Below the pieces are notes generated by a model. The model was not told the origin of the DNA and ran no database searches. It worked only from the letters and a program-made list of their open reading frames with translations. A DNA stretch of 64,000 nt from JAXMAR01 sp046350295 (GTDB taxonomy: Bacteria > Planctomycetota > Planctomycetia > Gemmatales > Gemmataceae): assembly GCA_046350295.1 (NCBI GenBank), contig JAXMAR010000029.1, positions 1 through 64,000 on the forward strand, read 5' to 3'. Below, in pieces: positions 54,058 through 62,274 of this stretch (its first letter is position 1; every line of letters begins with the position of its first letter). Position numbers and translations under genes: made by a program.

Positions 54058-54429
54058 TCAGGCGCTCGTCCCGCAGTTCAGCGACAGACGGGCCGGCGCC
54101 GGCGCCGTGATGCACGAGGACATTGCCCTCCCAGCGCAGCCCGGCAGCGGGGCGGACGGCTTCCTCGTGCGGGGGCGTCAATTCCGCCTCGGATCGGAGT
54201 TTGGGGCTGATCGTGATCTCGACCTTCGTGCCCGGCGCGAACGGCACGCCGTCCAGGCGAACGATTCCTTCACCCTGCCAGCCGAGGAGCTTCAGCGCCA
54301 TTCGTCGCCGGCGCTGAAGCCGGTGACCGGGGCGGCGTAGAGGAAGGTGGGGCGCTCGGCGGGCTTGGGTTTCTCGCGGGCGACGGCGTTGGGGATCACA
54401 AGAAGGACAAGAAGAACGATGATTCGCAT
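54058..54429 (-). CDS. Small exported protein of unknown function, frameshifted
   Basis: ATG 54429 opens a signal peptide (MRIIVLLVLLVIPNAVAREK) and AERPTFLYAAPVTGFSAGDE before that frame stops. The same chain continues one frame over as LKLLGWQGEGIVRLDGVPFA and GTKVEITISPKLRSEAELTP, and a later shift would give the ending RLSLNCGTSA with stop at 54058. Together about 122 residues. I recognise no family. It converges on the WD40 kinase, 21 bases apart. Confidence 0.5.
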
Positions 54430-54574
54430 GCTTGGCCCTTCCTAACCTCGGACAGTGCTCTTTTCATCCTATCGGGATGGCGATACCCCGCCAGCTGGAG
54501 GGCCAAGCGGCGCTTTTGCCTCCGCTGAGGAACCTTGGTATTATGAGGCGTTGAGCGGGATCTCGAGGTCAGCC

Positions 54575-55156
54575 ATGATGGACCGTTTCGCCCGAATAGT
54601 TCTCGGATACCACGGCTGCAGGGAACCTGAGGCACAATCGTTCGCGCGGAAACTGCTTCTCGGCGAAGCGGGGGTCGAGGACTGGCGACCCAGTGAGAAC
54701 GAGTGGGATTGGCTTGGAAAGGGAATCTACTTCTGGGAGCATTCTCCCGAGCGAGCATTCGAGTGGTCTGCCGGGGGGCTGGTCATTGGAGCAGTTATCC
54801 AACTCGGGCACTGCTTGGACCTCACGGACCGTCGATTCACGGAAATGTTGGCGCAAGCGTTCACGAGCTTGGCAGAATCCTACAAGGAGCAGCAATTGCC
54901 GCTCCCCGACAACAAGGGGCGAGAAAAGAAGAACCGAGCCCTCGATCGCCTCGTGATCAATCACCTGGTGGATCTGCTAGCGTCCACGAGCCTGCAGATT
55001 CAGACGGTTCGAGGCGCGTTCGAAGAGGGAGATGAGGCGTTCCCGGGGTCCTTGCTGAAGAAGCAGACTCACATTCAGATCGCCGTGCGAGATCCAACCT
55101 GCATTCTTGGCGTATTCCGACCAACGGCCGTCGCTAGCGAGAGGGACATGCAATGA
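54575..55156 (+). CDS. ADP-ribosyltransferase-like protein of unknown function
   Basis: A 193-residue soluble protein; GAGG lies before ATG 54575. Near the N-terminus IVLGYHGCREPEAQSFARKL and then NEWDWLGKGIYFWEHSPERA with FEWS follow the pattern of DUF3990/ADP-ribosyltransferase-like folds: a His in a YHG motif and a Tyr in GKGIYFW, with a later acidic position not certain. Enzymes of this fold move ADP-ribose from NAD to a target and often act as toxins. No signal peptide. The last four bases (ATGA) are shared with the next gene. Composition is somewhat lower in G+C than the neighbours, which would fit acquisition by transfer. Confidence 0.68.
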   Translation: MMDRFARIVLGYHGCREPEAQSFARKLLLGEAGVEDWRPSENEWDWLGKGIYFWEHSPERAFEWSAGGLVIGAVIQLGHCLDLTDRRFTEMLAQAFTSLAESYKEQQLPLPDNKGREKKNRALDRLVINHLVDLLASTSLQIQTVRGAFEEGDEAFPGSLLKKQTHIQIAVRDPTCILGVFRPTAVASERDMQ

Positions 55157-55605
55157 ACGACGATTGGGTGGAGAAGGCCAAGGAGAACTTGGCGGCCGGG
55201 ATGTCCTTGTCGAGCGGTCTAAAACTGGATCGGTTGAAAGCCCAAGGCATCATCGACGAGCGCGGACAACCGCTCACGGATGTTCGTCGTTGGGACGCGT
55301 ATCTCGCCGTGGTTGAAGTCAGGCATGCTTCGAGCGAAATAATCGCCTGTTTTCGCTGCTTGAAGCCCGTGTTTGGAATGCCAGGGGGCGCGACGATAGA
55401 CATCGAGCGCGATTCGATGCTTCGCTATCTGCGCGAGGGCAAGAAGGTGATCACCGCGACAAGGGACAGTCGCCTCAACCTTTGGCGGGAGGGAGTTGAA
55501 CTGCGGCTGAACGCTTCCGGCTTCATCCGCTCGGACTCGAGTGATGCGCTCATGGACGAGGTCGGAAGCGTGCCGGAAGTCGGCATCGCGAGAAATGGAT
55601 GCTAG
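55153..55605 (+). CDS. Partner protein of the ADP-ribosyltransferase-like gene
   Basis: A 150-residue protein whose ATG overlaps the previous stop (ATGA), so it is translationally coupled. MNDDWVEKAKENLAAGMSLS opens it; DVRRWDAYLAVVEVRHASSE and IACFRCLKPVFGMPGGATID suggest a compact alpha/beta domain. I recognise no family, no HTH and no macrodomain motif. If the first protein is a toxin, this is the obvious candidate for the antitoxin or for a second enzyme subunit; that is inference from the overlap alone. Confidence 0.62.
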   Translation: MNDDWVEKAKENLAAGMSLSSGLKLDRLKAQGIIDERGQPLTDVRRWDAYLAVVEVRHASSEIIACFRCLKPVFGMPGGATIDIERDSMLRYLREGKKVITATRDSRLNLWREGVELRLNASGFIRSDSSDALMDEVGSVPEVGIARNGC

Positions 55606-55739
55606 GGCGAGCGCTTTCCTCCTTGTATGAGGAAGGCCGCGGCCTTCCAGGCGAAACTCGTGCTTGTCGTCCTCGCCGCTCGGGTCGCCGCATCGAAAAT
55701 GCGCATGGCCACGGTCTCTCGAAACCGATGGGATGATCC

Positions 55740-56363
55740 TTACTTCAACTCCTTCAGCTTCACGTTCCGCACCCAGAACGGTTCGCCGTGGTCCTGGATG
55801 CCGATGTAGCCGACGAGAGGCCGGTCTTTCATCGGGCCCTTGGCGAGGTCGATATCGACGATCTGCTCGCCATTGAGGTTGACCTTGAGCTGCGTCCCCT
55901 TGCAGGAGACGATCATGCGGTTCCATTCGCCGGCGGGCTTGGCCATGTTCTTGGAGGGGGGGCAGGTCTGGATGATGCCGCCGCAGTCGTGGTGGGTCAG
56001 TTCGCCTTTCTTGCCGTAGGAGTCGAGGATCTGGACTTCGATGCCGCTCTTGGGGGAGTCTTTCTTGATGTCCTTGGTGCGGATGAAGACGCCGCTGTTG
56101 CCCCCCTTGCCGTGCTTGTATTCGAGGTCGATGACGAAGTCGCCATACGGCTTTTCGGTCCAGAGATAGCTGCCGTAGCGTTCCCAGCCTTTTTCGCCGG
56201 GGCGCGGGGTGAGGGCGACGACGCCGCCTTTTTCGACGTGCCAGTTCCCTTCCGTTTGCCAGCCCTTGAGGTCCTTGCCGTTGAAGGCGGGGCGGAAATC
56301 GTCGCCGGCGGCGGCGAAACCGGCGAGGGAAAGGGCGGCGAGGAGGAGAACGGCGCGTTTCAT
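55740..56363 (-). CDS. Exported DUF1080 (3-keto-disaccharide hydrolase-like) protein
   Basis: A 207-residue protein with signal peptide (LLLAALSLAGFAAAGD) and one DUF1080 lectin-like domain: FRPAFNGKDLKGWQTEGNWH, YGSYLWTEKPYGDFVIDLEY, KGGNSGVFIRTKD, SGIEVQILDSYGKKGELTHH with DCGGI, and EWNRMIVSCKGTQLKVNLNG. The EVQILDS and HHDCG stretch is the presumed sugar-binding or catalytic site of this family, some of which cleave 3-keto-glycosides. It is a stand-alone relative of the three units in the kinase at 15416-19024. Confidence 0.9.
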   Translation of the reverse strand: MKRAVLLLAALSLAGFAAAGDDFRPAFNGKDLKGWQTEGNWHVEKGGVVALTPRPGEKGWERYGSYLWTEKPYGDFVIDLEYKHGKGGNSGVFIRTKDIKKDSPKSGIEVQILDSYGKKGELTHHDCGGIIQTCPPSKNMAKPAGEWNRMIVSCKGTQLKVNLNGEQIVDIDLAKGPMKDRPLVGYIGIQDHGEPFWVRNVKLKELK

Positions 56364-56471
56364 GGTGTAACTCCGAGAGAGAAAGGGGTATGGAGGACAG
56401 GGTAAGGGATGGGGCGGCGGGCTGCCAGCGTTTTCTCCTTGGGATGAAGATTCGGACTTGGGATGAGGTCC

Positions 56472-56496
56472 GCCCGGTCCCGCGAACCGGGGCTAG
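56472..56496. repeat. GGTTCTGCGAACC-type hairpin, copy 6
   Basis: CCCGGTCCCGCGAACCGGGG followed by CTAGG. The loop differs (CCCGCG) but both arms are kept. It overlaps the stop region of the methyltransferase gene (56493). Confidence 0.55.
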
Positions 56497-57710
56497 GCGG
56501 TTGGCGGCTCGCGCCGCAAGAGACAACCGAGCGGCTCGCCGATGGCCTGCTCGATGTAGGGCGTCACGCCCCAGAACCGCTTCATTTCGATGTACTCGCG
56601 GACGTGCCGGGCGTCGCCGGCTGGGCCGGCGCGGACGGCGCGGATCATCAGGTTGCGTGCCGTGTGCTCCGGGCTGATGAACTCGACCACATCCGAGCGG
56701 TAGCCCATGATGCGCAGGGCGTGGGCGCGGAAGGCGTCGGTCACGAGGTCGGCGGTGCGCTCGCGCAGGATGCCGTGGCGGAGGATCGGGCGGAGGATTT
56801 CGGCGGGCCCTTCGGCGCGGAGTTGGTCATTGAGATGATGATGGCAGCAGGGGACGCTCAGGACGACCGTGGCCTCGGCGGCGATGGCCTGGGCGATGGC
56901 GTCGTCGGTCGCGGTGTCGCAGGCGTGGAGGGCGAGGACGATGTCCGGGCGGCTCGTGACGGCGTCGATGGGGGAGCAGGTGAAGTTGAGGCGGGGGGCG
57001 CCGAGGCGTTCGGCCCTGGCCATGCTTTTCTTGATGACTTCTTCGTTGACGTCGACGCCGAGGATCTCGGCGGGGATGCCGAGGACGCCGTTGAGATAGT
57101 GATGCGTGGCGAGGGTGAGGTAGCTGGAGCCGCAGCCGCAGTCGAGGATGCGGAGAGGGCGGTTCAGGGAGTGAAGGCCGGCGTCGTTGAGGACGTGGGT
57201 CAGGTGTTTGAGGAACTCGTTGATCTGCATGTACTTGGCGCGCATCGTGGGGCGGACGGCGCCGCCGCGCGTCAGGATGCCCATGGCTTCGAGAAGGCGG
57301 TCGGCCTTGCCTTCCGGCAGGGGGAGGTCTTTGCGGCGGTTGTGCGCGAGGGCCGGAGCGGTCGGGTCGGCTTTGCGACGGCCCAGAAGGATCTTGCCTT
57401 TTTTGGTGACGCGGATGTCCGTCTCCTCGTCGCGGGTCGAGAGATGAACGGCGGAGAAGCCGAAGTCGAGGACTTGCGCGATCGCCTCGGTCGCTTCCGC
57501 CGGCTGGTGGTTCTTGGTGATGTCTTTTTTGCCGTCGAAGTAGGAGAACTGAAGCCAGCGCTCGCCGCGCAGTTCGACGGGGCGAACGGCGATGCGGCGC
57601 CAGGGACAGTCGCCGCCGCGCGCGGGACCGGCGAAGGTCGCGGCGCGGAAATCGGCGCTGAGGACGGCGTCGAGCACGCGCCGGCGCATGGCTTCGAGGT
57701 CGAGCTCCAT
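56493..57710 (-). CDS. SAM-dependent methyltransferase (METTL25-like, PCC-H motif)
   Basis: A 405-residue protein. The C-terminal half is a class I methyltransferase: LRILDCGCGSSYLTLATHHY is motif I, ILGVDVNEEVIKKSMARAER binds the SAM ribose, PDIVLALHACDTATDDAIAQ follows, and VLSVPCCHHHLNDQLRAEGP holds the PCCHH motif seen in the methyltransferase group of METTL25 and related RNA or protein methylases. The first 150 residues (FSYFDGKKDITKNHQ) are conserved in this group but unnamed. The start at 57710 (MELDLEAMRRRVLDA) is preferred; the substrate is unknown. Confidence 0.85.
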   Translation of the reverse strand: MELDLEAMRRRVLDAVLSADFRAATFAGPARGGDCPWRRIAVRPVELRGERWLQFSYFDGKKDITKNHQPAEATEAIAQVLDFGFSAVHLSTRDEETDIRVTKKGKILLGRRKADPTAPALAHNRRKDLPLPEGKADRLLEAMGILTRGGAVRPTMRAKYMQINEFLKHLTHVLNDAGLHSLNRPLRILDCGCGSSYLTLATHHYLNGVLGIPAEILGVDVNEEVIKKSMARAERLGAPRLNFTCSPIDAVTSRPDIVLALHACDTATDDAIAQAIAAEATVVLSVPCCHHHLNDQLRAEGPAEILRPILRHGILRERTADLVTDAFRAHALRIMGYRSDVVEFISPEHTARNLMIRAVRAGPAGDARHVREYIEMKRFWGVTPYIEQAIGEPLGCLLRREPPTA

Positions 57711-57758
57711 GCGCTCATGATACGGGGCGCGGTTGTCAATCGCCGGGCGCAACGGTTC

Positions 57759-57853
57759 GCCGGTAGGCCCCGCGAGCCGAGCGGGGCTGGCGCGAGAAGT
57801 GACGGTTTCGCAGTGCTCGCGCCGGTCCGGCTCGGCTCGCCGGATTTACTGCC
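57759..57853. repeat. GCGAGCCGAGC repeat, two copies in inverted order
   Basis: One copy reads GTAGGCCCCGCGAGCCGAGC (from 57762) with CGGGGCTGGCGCGA after it; a second, at about 57806-57853, is in reverse and matches the copy at 12278-12334 closely, including the GGCAGTA edge. Together they form a large imperfect palindrome between divergent genes. Confidence 0.65.
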
Positions 57854-57882
57854 AAATTCCGCGCGTTGAATAGGGTGACGTT

Positions 57883-58773
57883 ATGCTCGCGAACCTGCGG
57901 CGCATCCTGGAGATGATCCGCTTCAGCCACACGCTGTTCGCGTTACCCTTTGCGCTGTTTGCGGCGCTCCTGGCCTGGCATGCGAAGGGGGCGTTTCAGA
58001 TCGTCGAGCTGGCCGGCATCCTGCTGTGCATGGTCTTCGCCCGCTCGGCGGCGATGGCGTTCAACCGGCTCTCGGATCGGGACATCGACGCCCTCAATCC
58101 GCGCACGGCGCGGCGGCACCTGCCGGCGGGGCTGTTGAGCGTGCGCGGGGTCTGGCTGTTCACGTTCTGCTCTGCGGCGGGTTTCATCGCCGCGACCTTT
58201 TTGTTCCTGCTCGCGGAACCGGCCAATCCCTGGCCGGCGTACCTCTCGGCGCCGTGCCTGGCCATCGTGTTGCTCTATTCGGTGACGAAGCGATTCACGG
58301 CGCTGGCGCACTTCTGGCTCGGCCTCTCCCTGCTGCTGGCGCCGGTGGCCGCCTGGATCGCCATCCGCGGTGTTGAAGACCTCGAGGCGCCGCTGGCGCT
58401 CGGTTTGGCGGTCCTCTTCTGGGTGGCGGGGTTCGACATCATTTACGCCTGCCAGGACGTCGACTTCGATCGGCGGGCGCAGCTGCACAGCGTTCCGGCG
58501 GCGCTGGGCGTGGCCGGGGCGTTGCGCGTCGCGCTCGCCTGCCATGTCGTGATGCTCGGCATGCTGGTGTGGCTCTACTTCGCCGCCAGTCCGCCGCTGG
58601 GCTGGATCTATCTGGGGGGAGTCGGGGCGGTGGCGCTGCTGCTCGCGTATGAGCACGCGCTGGTATCCGCGCGGGACCTGGGGCGGGTCAATCAGGCGTT
58701 CTTCAACGTGAACATCATCATCAGCATGGGGTTGCTCGGGGCGCTGGTGGTCGAGTTGCTCGTGGGTGGATGA
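57883..58773 (+). CDS. mqnP: UbiA-family prenyltransferase (MqnP-like)
   Basis: A 296-residue membrane enzyme with about eight helices. FARSAAMAFNRLSDRDIDAL followed by NPRT is the first Asp-rich motif (NRxxDxxxD), and IIYACQDVDFDRRAQLHSVP is the second (DVDFD). FSHTLFALPFALFAALLAW at the start is shared by the 4-hydroxybenzoate and futalosine-pathway prenyltransferases. Planctomycetes make menaquinone, mostly by the futalosine route, so MqnP is the best name, but UbiA-type 4-hydroxybenzoate polyprenyltransferase cannot be ruled out from sequence alone. Confidence 0.85.
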   Translation: MLANLRRILEMIRFSHTLFALPFALFAALLAWHAKGAFQIVELAGILLCMVFARSAAMAFNRLSDRDIDALNPRTARRHLPAGLLSVRGVWLFTFCSAAGFIAATFLFLLAEPANPWPAYLSAPCLAIVLLYSVTKRFTALAHFWLGLSLLLAPVAAWIAIRGVEDLEAPLALGLAVLFWVAGFDIIYACQDVDFDRRAQLHSVPAALGVAGALRVALACHVVMLGMLVWLYFAASPPLGWIYLGGVGAVALLLAYEHALVSARDLGRVNQAFFNVNIIISMGLLGALVVELLVGG

Positions 58774-58791
58774 GCCGGGGGAGGACAGGCC

Positions 58792-59454
58792 ATGATCGTC
58801 GGCATGTGGATGACGCGCGACGTGATGACGATCGAGCCGGGGACGTCGATCGCGGAGGCGGCGCGGCGGATGGTGAACCGGCGCGTGCGCCGCCTGCCGG
58901 TCGTGGAGCCATCAGCGGAGGGGCCTCTCCTGGTCGGCATCGTGGCCACGCGCGACGTGATGCACGCGTTTCCGCCGGGCGTGAATCCGTTCGCGATCGG
59001 GGCGCCGGCGCTGGTGGAAGGCATGGCGGCGGTCGGGCAGATCATGACCGCCAGGCCGGTGACGACAATGGTTGACGCCCCTCTGGAGGAGGCGGCCCGG
59101 GCGATGCGCGACCACGGGATCGGCTCGTTGCCGGTGGTGCGTCACGGCGTTCTGGTCGGCCTGATCACCGAGTCGGACATTCTGCGGGCGTTCGTGGAGA
59201 CGCTGGGGGGACCGGGGACGCGCCTGAGCTTCGAGATCAAGGGGGAGGAGGACGCGTTCGGCCTGATGGCCAGGGCGGCGCCGCGACGCGGGTTGCGGGT
59301 GTTGAGTCTCATCACGATGCGCCACGACGACAAGCCGCTGTGCGTGGCCCGGCTGGCGGGGGAGGACGTGGACGCGCTCGTGGAGGACCTGTGGAGTTCG
59401 GGGCACACGGTGTTGAACGTGTTGCGGCGAGATGGGGAGCGCGTCAAGGAGTGA
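58792..59454 (+). CDS. CBS-pair protein with C-terminal ACT-like tail
   Basis: A 220-residue protein with two CBS motifs in tandem: WMTRDVMTIEPGTSIAEAAR through VGIVATRDVMHAF, and IMTARPVTTMVDAPLEEAAR through VGLITESDILRAF. CBS pairs bind adenosine nucleotides. The last 70 residues (LRVLSLITMRHDDKPLCVAR, VLNVLRRDG) resemble an ACT-like regulatory domain. It has GGGGGAGGAC upstream of ATG 58792, and it starts 18 bases after the prenyltransferase stop, so the two are one transcript. Its output partner is unknown. Confidence 0.88.
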   Translation: MIVGMWMTRDVMTIEPGTSIAEAARRMVNRRVRRLPVVEPSAEGPLLVGIVATRDVMHAFPPGVNPFAIGAPALVEGMAAVGQIMTARPVTTMVDAPLEEAARAMRDHGIGSLPVVRHGVLVGLITESDILRAFVETLGGPGTRLSFEIKGEEDAFGLMARAAPRRGLRVLSLITMRHDDKPLCVARLAGEDVDALVEDLWSSGHTVLNVLRRDGERVKE

Positions 59455-59498
59455 GCGTGTCCGAGATTGCGCGGCCGAGCGTGTTTGAAACACCGGCG

Positions 59499-61751
59499 TC
59501 AGTCGGGGTTCTGCGTGAAGATGCGTTCGAAGTGGCCGGCGGCGTGCTGGAAGATGCGCATGAGGCCGGGGTCGAATTGCTTGGCGACGCCTTCGCTCAT
59601 CACTTGCAGGGCGGCGTTGTGGGAGAGGGCCGGCTTGTAGACGCGGCGGCAGCGCAGGGCGTCGTAGACGTCGCAGATGGTGACGATGCGGGCGGCGAGG
59701 GGGATGTCTTCGCCGGCGAGGCGGTCGGGGTAGCCGGCGCCGTCGTAGCGTTCGTGGTGGTGGCGGGCGATGTCGATGGCCATGTGCAGGAAGGCGTGGG
59801 CGGAGGCGCTTTGCTTGACGACCGCGCTCAAGGTTTCGGCGCCGATGATCGTGTGGGCCTGCATGATGACGCGCTCGTCGGCGTCGAGCTTGCCGGGTTT
59901 CAAAAGGATGTGGTCGGGCAGGCCGACCTTGCCGATGTCGTGCAGCGGAGCGCACGACTCCAGCAGGTCGATGAAGGACTGGTCGATCTGAGCGGCGAAG
60001 GGGCTCACGCGGCTCGCTTCGTCGGCGAGGATGCGGACAAACTGCTGCATTCGCACCAGGTGCTGGCCTGTCTCGCTGGCGCGGTGCTCGACGAGCTTGG
60101 CGAGGGCGAGGACAAGGGCGTTGCGGGCGTCGATCAGGTCGCTGTCGCGCGCGGACAGGCCGCGCTCCAGCTCCGGGTTGACGTGCCGGAGGTGTTGCTT
60201 GAGGGCGTCGGAGCGGTCCTGGGCTTCCTTGAGGCGCAGGGCGGCCTTGACGCGGCCCTTGAGTTGGAGCACGCTGAAGGGCTTGGTGATGAAGTCGTCG
60301 GCGCCGGCGAGCATCATCTGGGCCATGGCGTCGGTGTTGTTGTTGCCCGAGACCATGATGATCTTGAGGTTCGGGCAGGGCGGGTTCTCGCGCAGGCGGC
60401 GGCACACTTCCGGGCCTTCCATGCCGGGCATGTTGATGTCGAGAACGACCAGGTCGTAGGTCTTGGCCTGGATGGCGGCGAGCGCCTTGGGCCCGTCCTC
60501 GGCTTCGCCGCATTCCATTCCCTCGGCTTGAAGAACGAAGCGGCAGAACGTGCGGATGCCGGTCTCGTCGTCGACGACCAGGACCTTGTGCCTGGCCTGG
60601 GCGAGGCCGGGGCCGGAGGGTTTTTCCGACGCGGCGCCGTTCACGGCGACCTGGTGCTCGCGCATGTCGGGCTTGAGGAAGGGGAGCAGGGCCCGCATGA
60701 CGTGCTGCGGCGTGGCGAAGCGCTCGCTCGCGTCCAGGGCCATCATTTTCTGCACGATCTCGTCCAGCTCGGCGGGCACGTCGCCGCGGCGGGCGCGCAC
60801 GGTCGGCGGCTTCTGCGTCATCCGCGCCGCCAGCTCCTGCACCAGGTTGCCTTTGGCGGGAAACGGGGGCGTGCCGGTGAGGCACCAGTAGAGAACGCCG
60901 CCCACGCCGTAGAGATCGGCGCGGATGTCGACCGCATGCGCGTTCTGCACCTGCTCGGGCGCCATGTAGTCGAGCGTGCCCAGGAGCGTTCCCTGCTCGG
61001 TGACGCCGCTCGGTAAGGCGTGGGTGCGGGCCAGGCCGAAGTCGAGCAGCTTGGCTTGCCCCTCGGGCGTCAACAGGATGTTGCTCGGCTTGATGTCGCG
61101 GTGCACCAGGTTGTGCTTGTGCGCCTCGGCGAGCGCGGAGGCGATCTGGTGCATGAGGTCGCAGGCCTTGGCCACGCTCAAGGGCCCGTTGCTGCGGACA
61201 TAGTCCTCCAGGTCCAGGCCCGGCACGTACTCCATGACGAAGAAGTGGAGCTGGCCGTGATCGGCCGATTCGAGCTTGCCGGCGTCGATGGCGCCGACGA
61301 TGTTGGGGTGCTGGAGTTGCGAGACGGAGCGGATTTCGGTGAGGAAGCGGCGCAGCAGGCGCGGATCGTGGTCGGGGCTGAAGGGAAGCACCTTCACCGC
61401 GACCAGGCGGCGCATGACGACATGCTCGGCCCGGAAGACGACGCCCATGGCGCCGGCGCCAAGGCGGTCGAGGATGCGGTAGTTGCCGACGACGAGGCCG
61501 AAGGTGGTTCCGGCGCCGATGCGGCCGGCCTGATAATCCGTGAGCAGACCGAAGTCGACGAGCAGGCGGATCAATTCGTCCGTATCGCGGCAATCGGCGA
61601 GGTCGTTGCGGCTGGCGAGCGGAAGGGTTTCGAGGTCCTCGGCCAGGACCAGGTTTTGCGCGAGGAAGCCGTCGAACAGGGCCTGGGCATCGGGAGGGTT
61701 GCGTGGAGCGCGGCGAAGTCCGGGGAGGGCTGGGGCACTGGACGCATTCAT
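59499..61751 (-). CDS. Fusion of Ser/Thr kinase, response-regulator receiver and HD-GYP domain
   Basis: A 750-residue cytoplasmic protein with no membrane helix. Residues about 87-370 are a full eukaryotic-like kinase: LDRLGAGAMGVVFRAEH, VAVKVLPF, LVHRDIKPSNILLTPEG, DFGLARTHA, LGTLDYMAPEQVQNA. From about 387 to 510 is a receiver: KVLVVDDETGIRTFCRF, DLVVLDINMPGMEGPEV (phospho-acceptor Asp), FITKPFSVLQLKG (Lys). From about 540 to 745 is HD-GYP: LHDIGKVGLPDHILLKPGKL and HHHERYDGAGYPDRLAGEDI hold all motifs, so cyclic-di-GMP breakdown is likely. This joins three signalling types in one chain. The start at 61751 (MNASSAPALPGLRR) is chosen because upstream residues look non-coding. Confidence 0.9.
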   Translation of the reverse strand: MNASSAPALPGLRRAPRNPPDAQALFDGFLAQNLVLAEDLETLPLASRNDLADCRDTDELIRLLVDFGLLTDYQAGRIGAGTTFGLVVGNYRILDRLGAGAMGVVFRAEHVVMRRLVAVKVLPFSPDHDPRLLRRFLTEIRSVSQLQHPNIVGAIDAGKLESADHGQLHFFVMEYVPGLDLEDYVRSNGPLSVAKACDLMHQIASALAEAHKHNLVHRDIKPSNILLTPEGQAKLLDFGLARTHALPSGVTEQGTLLGTLDYMAPEQVQNAHAVDIRADLYGVGGVLYWCLTGTPPFPAKGNLVQELAARMTQKPPTVRARRGDVPAELDEIVQKMMALDASERFATPQHVMRALLPFLKPDMREHQVAVNGAASEKPSGPGLAQARHKVLVVDDETGIRTFCRFVLQAEGMECGEAEDGPKALAAIQAKTYDLVVLDINMPGMEGPEVCRRLRENPPCPNLKIIMVSGNNNTDAMAQMMLAGADDFITKPFSVLQLKGRVKAALRLKEAQDRSDALKQHLRHVNPELERGLSARDSDLIDARNALVLALAKLVEHRASETGQHLVRMQQFVRILADEASRVSPFAAQIDQSFIDLLESCAPLHDIGKVGLPDHILLKPGKLDADERVIMQAHTIIGAETLSAVVKQSASAHAFLHMAIDIARHHHERYDGAGYPDRLAGEDIPLAARIVTICDVYDALRCRRVYKPALSHNAALQVMSEGVAKQFDPGLMRIFQHAAGHFERIFTQNPD

Positions 61752-62274
61752 CGCGACAATCCGTGCTGAGGAGGCGGGAAAACCCTGGGAGCTCGGCGAG
61801 TCGGAGCGGTGGGACCAGGCAAACTGCCGGTGGCAAGTCACGCTGCCAGCGAGCCCACCGGTCGCGAGCCAGACAAGCATAGGTCGCCGCAACGGGAGAG
61901 GCAAAGACGGGCGGCCGAAGGGGATGCGAAGGAAAGGCGCAATTTGAGGGTTGGAGCGATTTTTTGAGACGAACGTATGAAAAGCCCGAAGAGGAGGCGG
62001 TTGGTTTTCGTGGGCGAGCGCCGGGCCGCGCTCGCCACACAAGGCTCTTGCCGGGCGCGATTTATGATAAACGCGCCCCGAGAGGATCGTGACGGAATGC
62101 ACGCCGGCAGGCCGCCGTCGCTGGACGCCATTTTTCCCAAAAAAAAATGCCGTGCGCGAGGCTTCCCCCGCCCCGGAGCAAGCGCCACCCGGGCCTGGCA
62201 AAATCGCTACAATTGCAGCGTGCGACGAGCGCGGGGGAACCGGCTCGCCGCTCACCATGCACCCAGGTCCTGCG
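61752..62274. other. 523-bp divergent gap
   Basis: Upstream region of both the kinase fusion and the ATPase gene. It holds a run of nine A at about 62139-62147 next to TTTTTCCC, an imperfect hairpin. I see no RNA gene or recognised operator. The promoters of both genes should be here. Confidence 0.5.

Noticed and set aside
58912..62040. 1042-codon minus-strand frame overlapping the CBS gene and the kinase fusion
   Set aside because: Arg/Pro-rich shadow frame; the true kinase-receiver-HD-GYP frame is offset from it.
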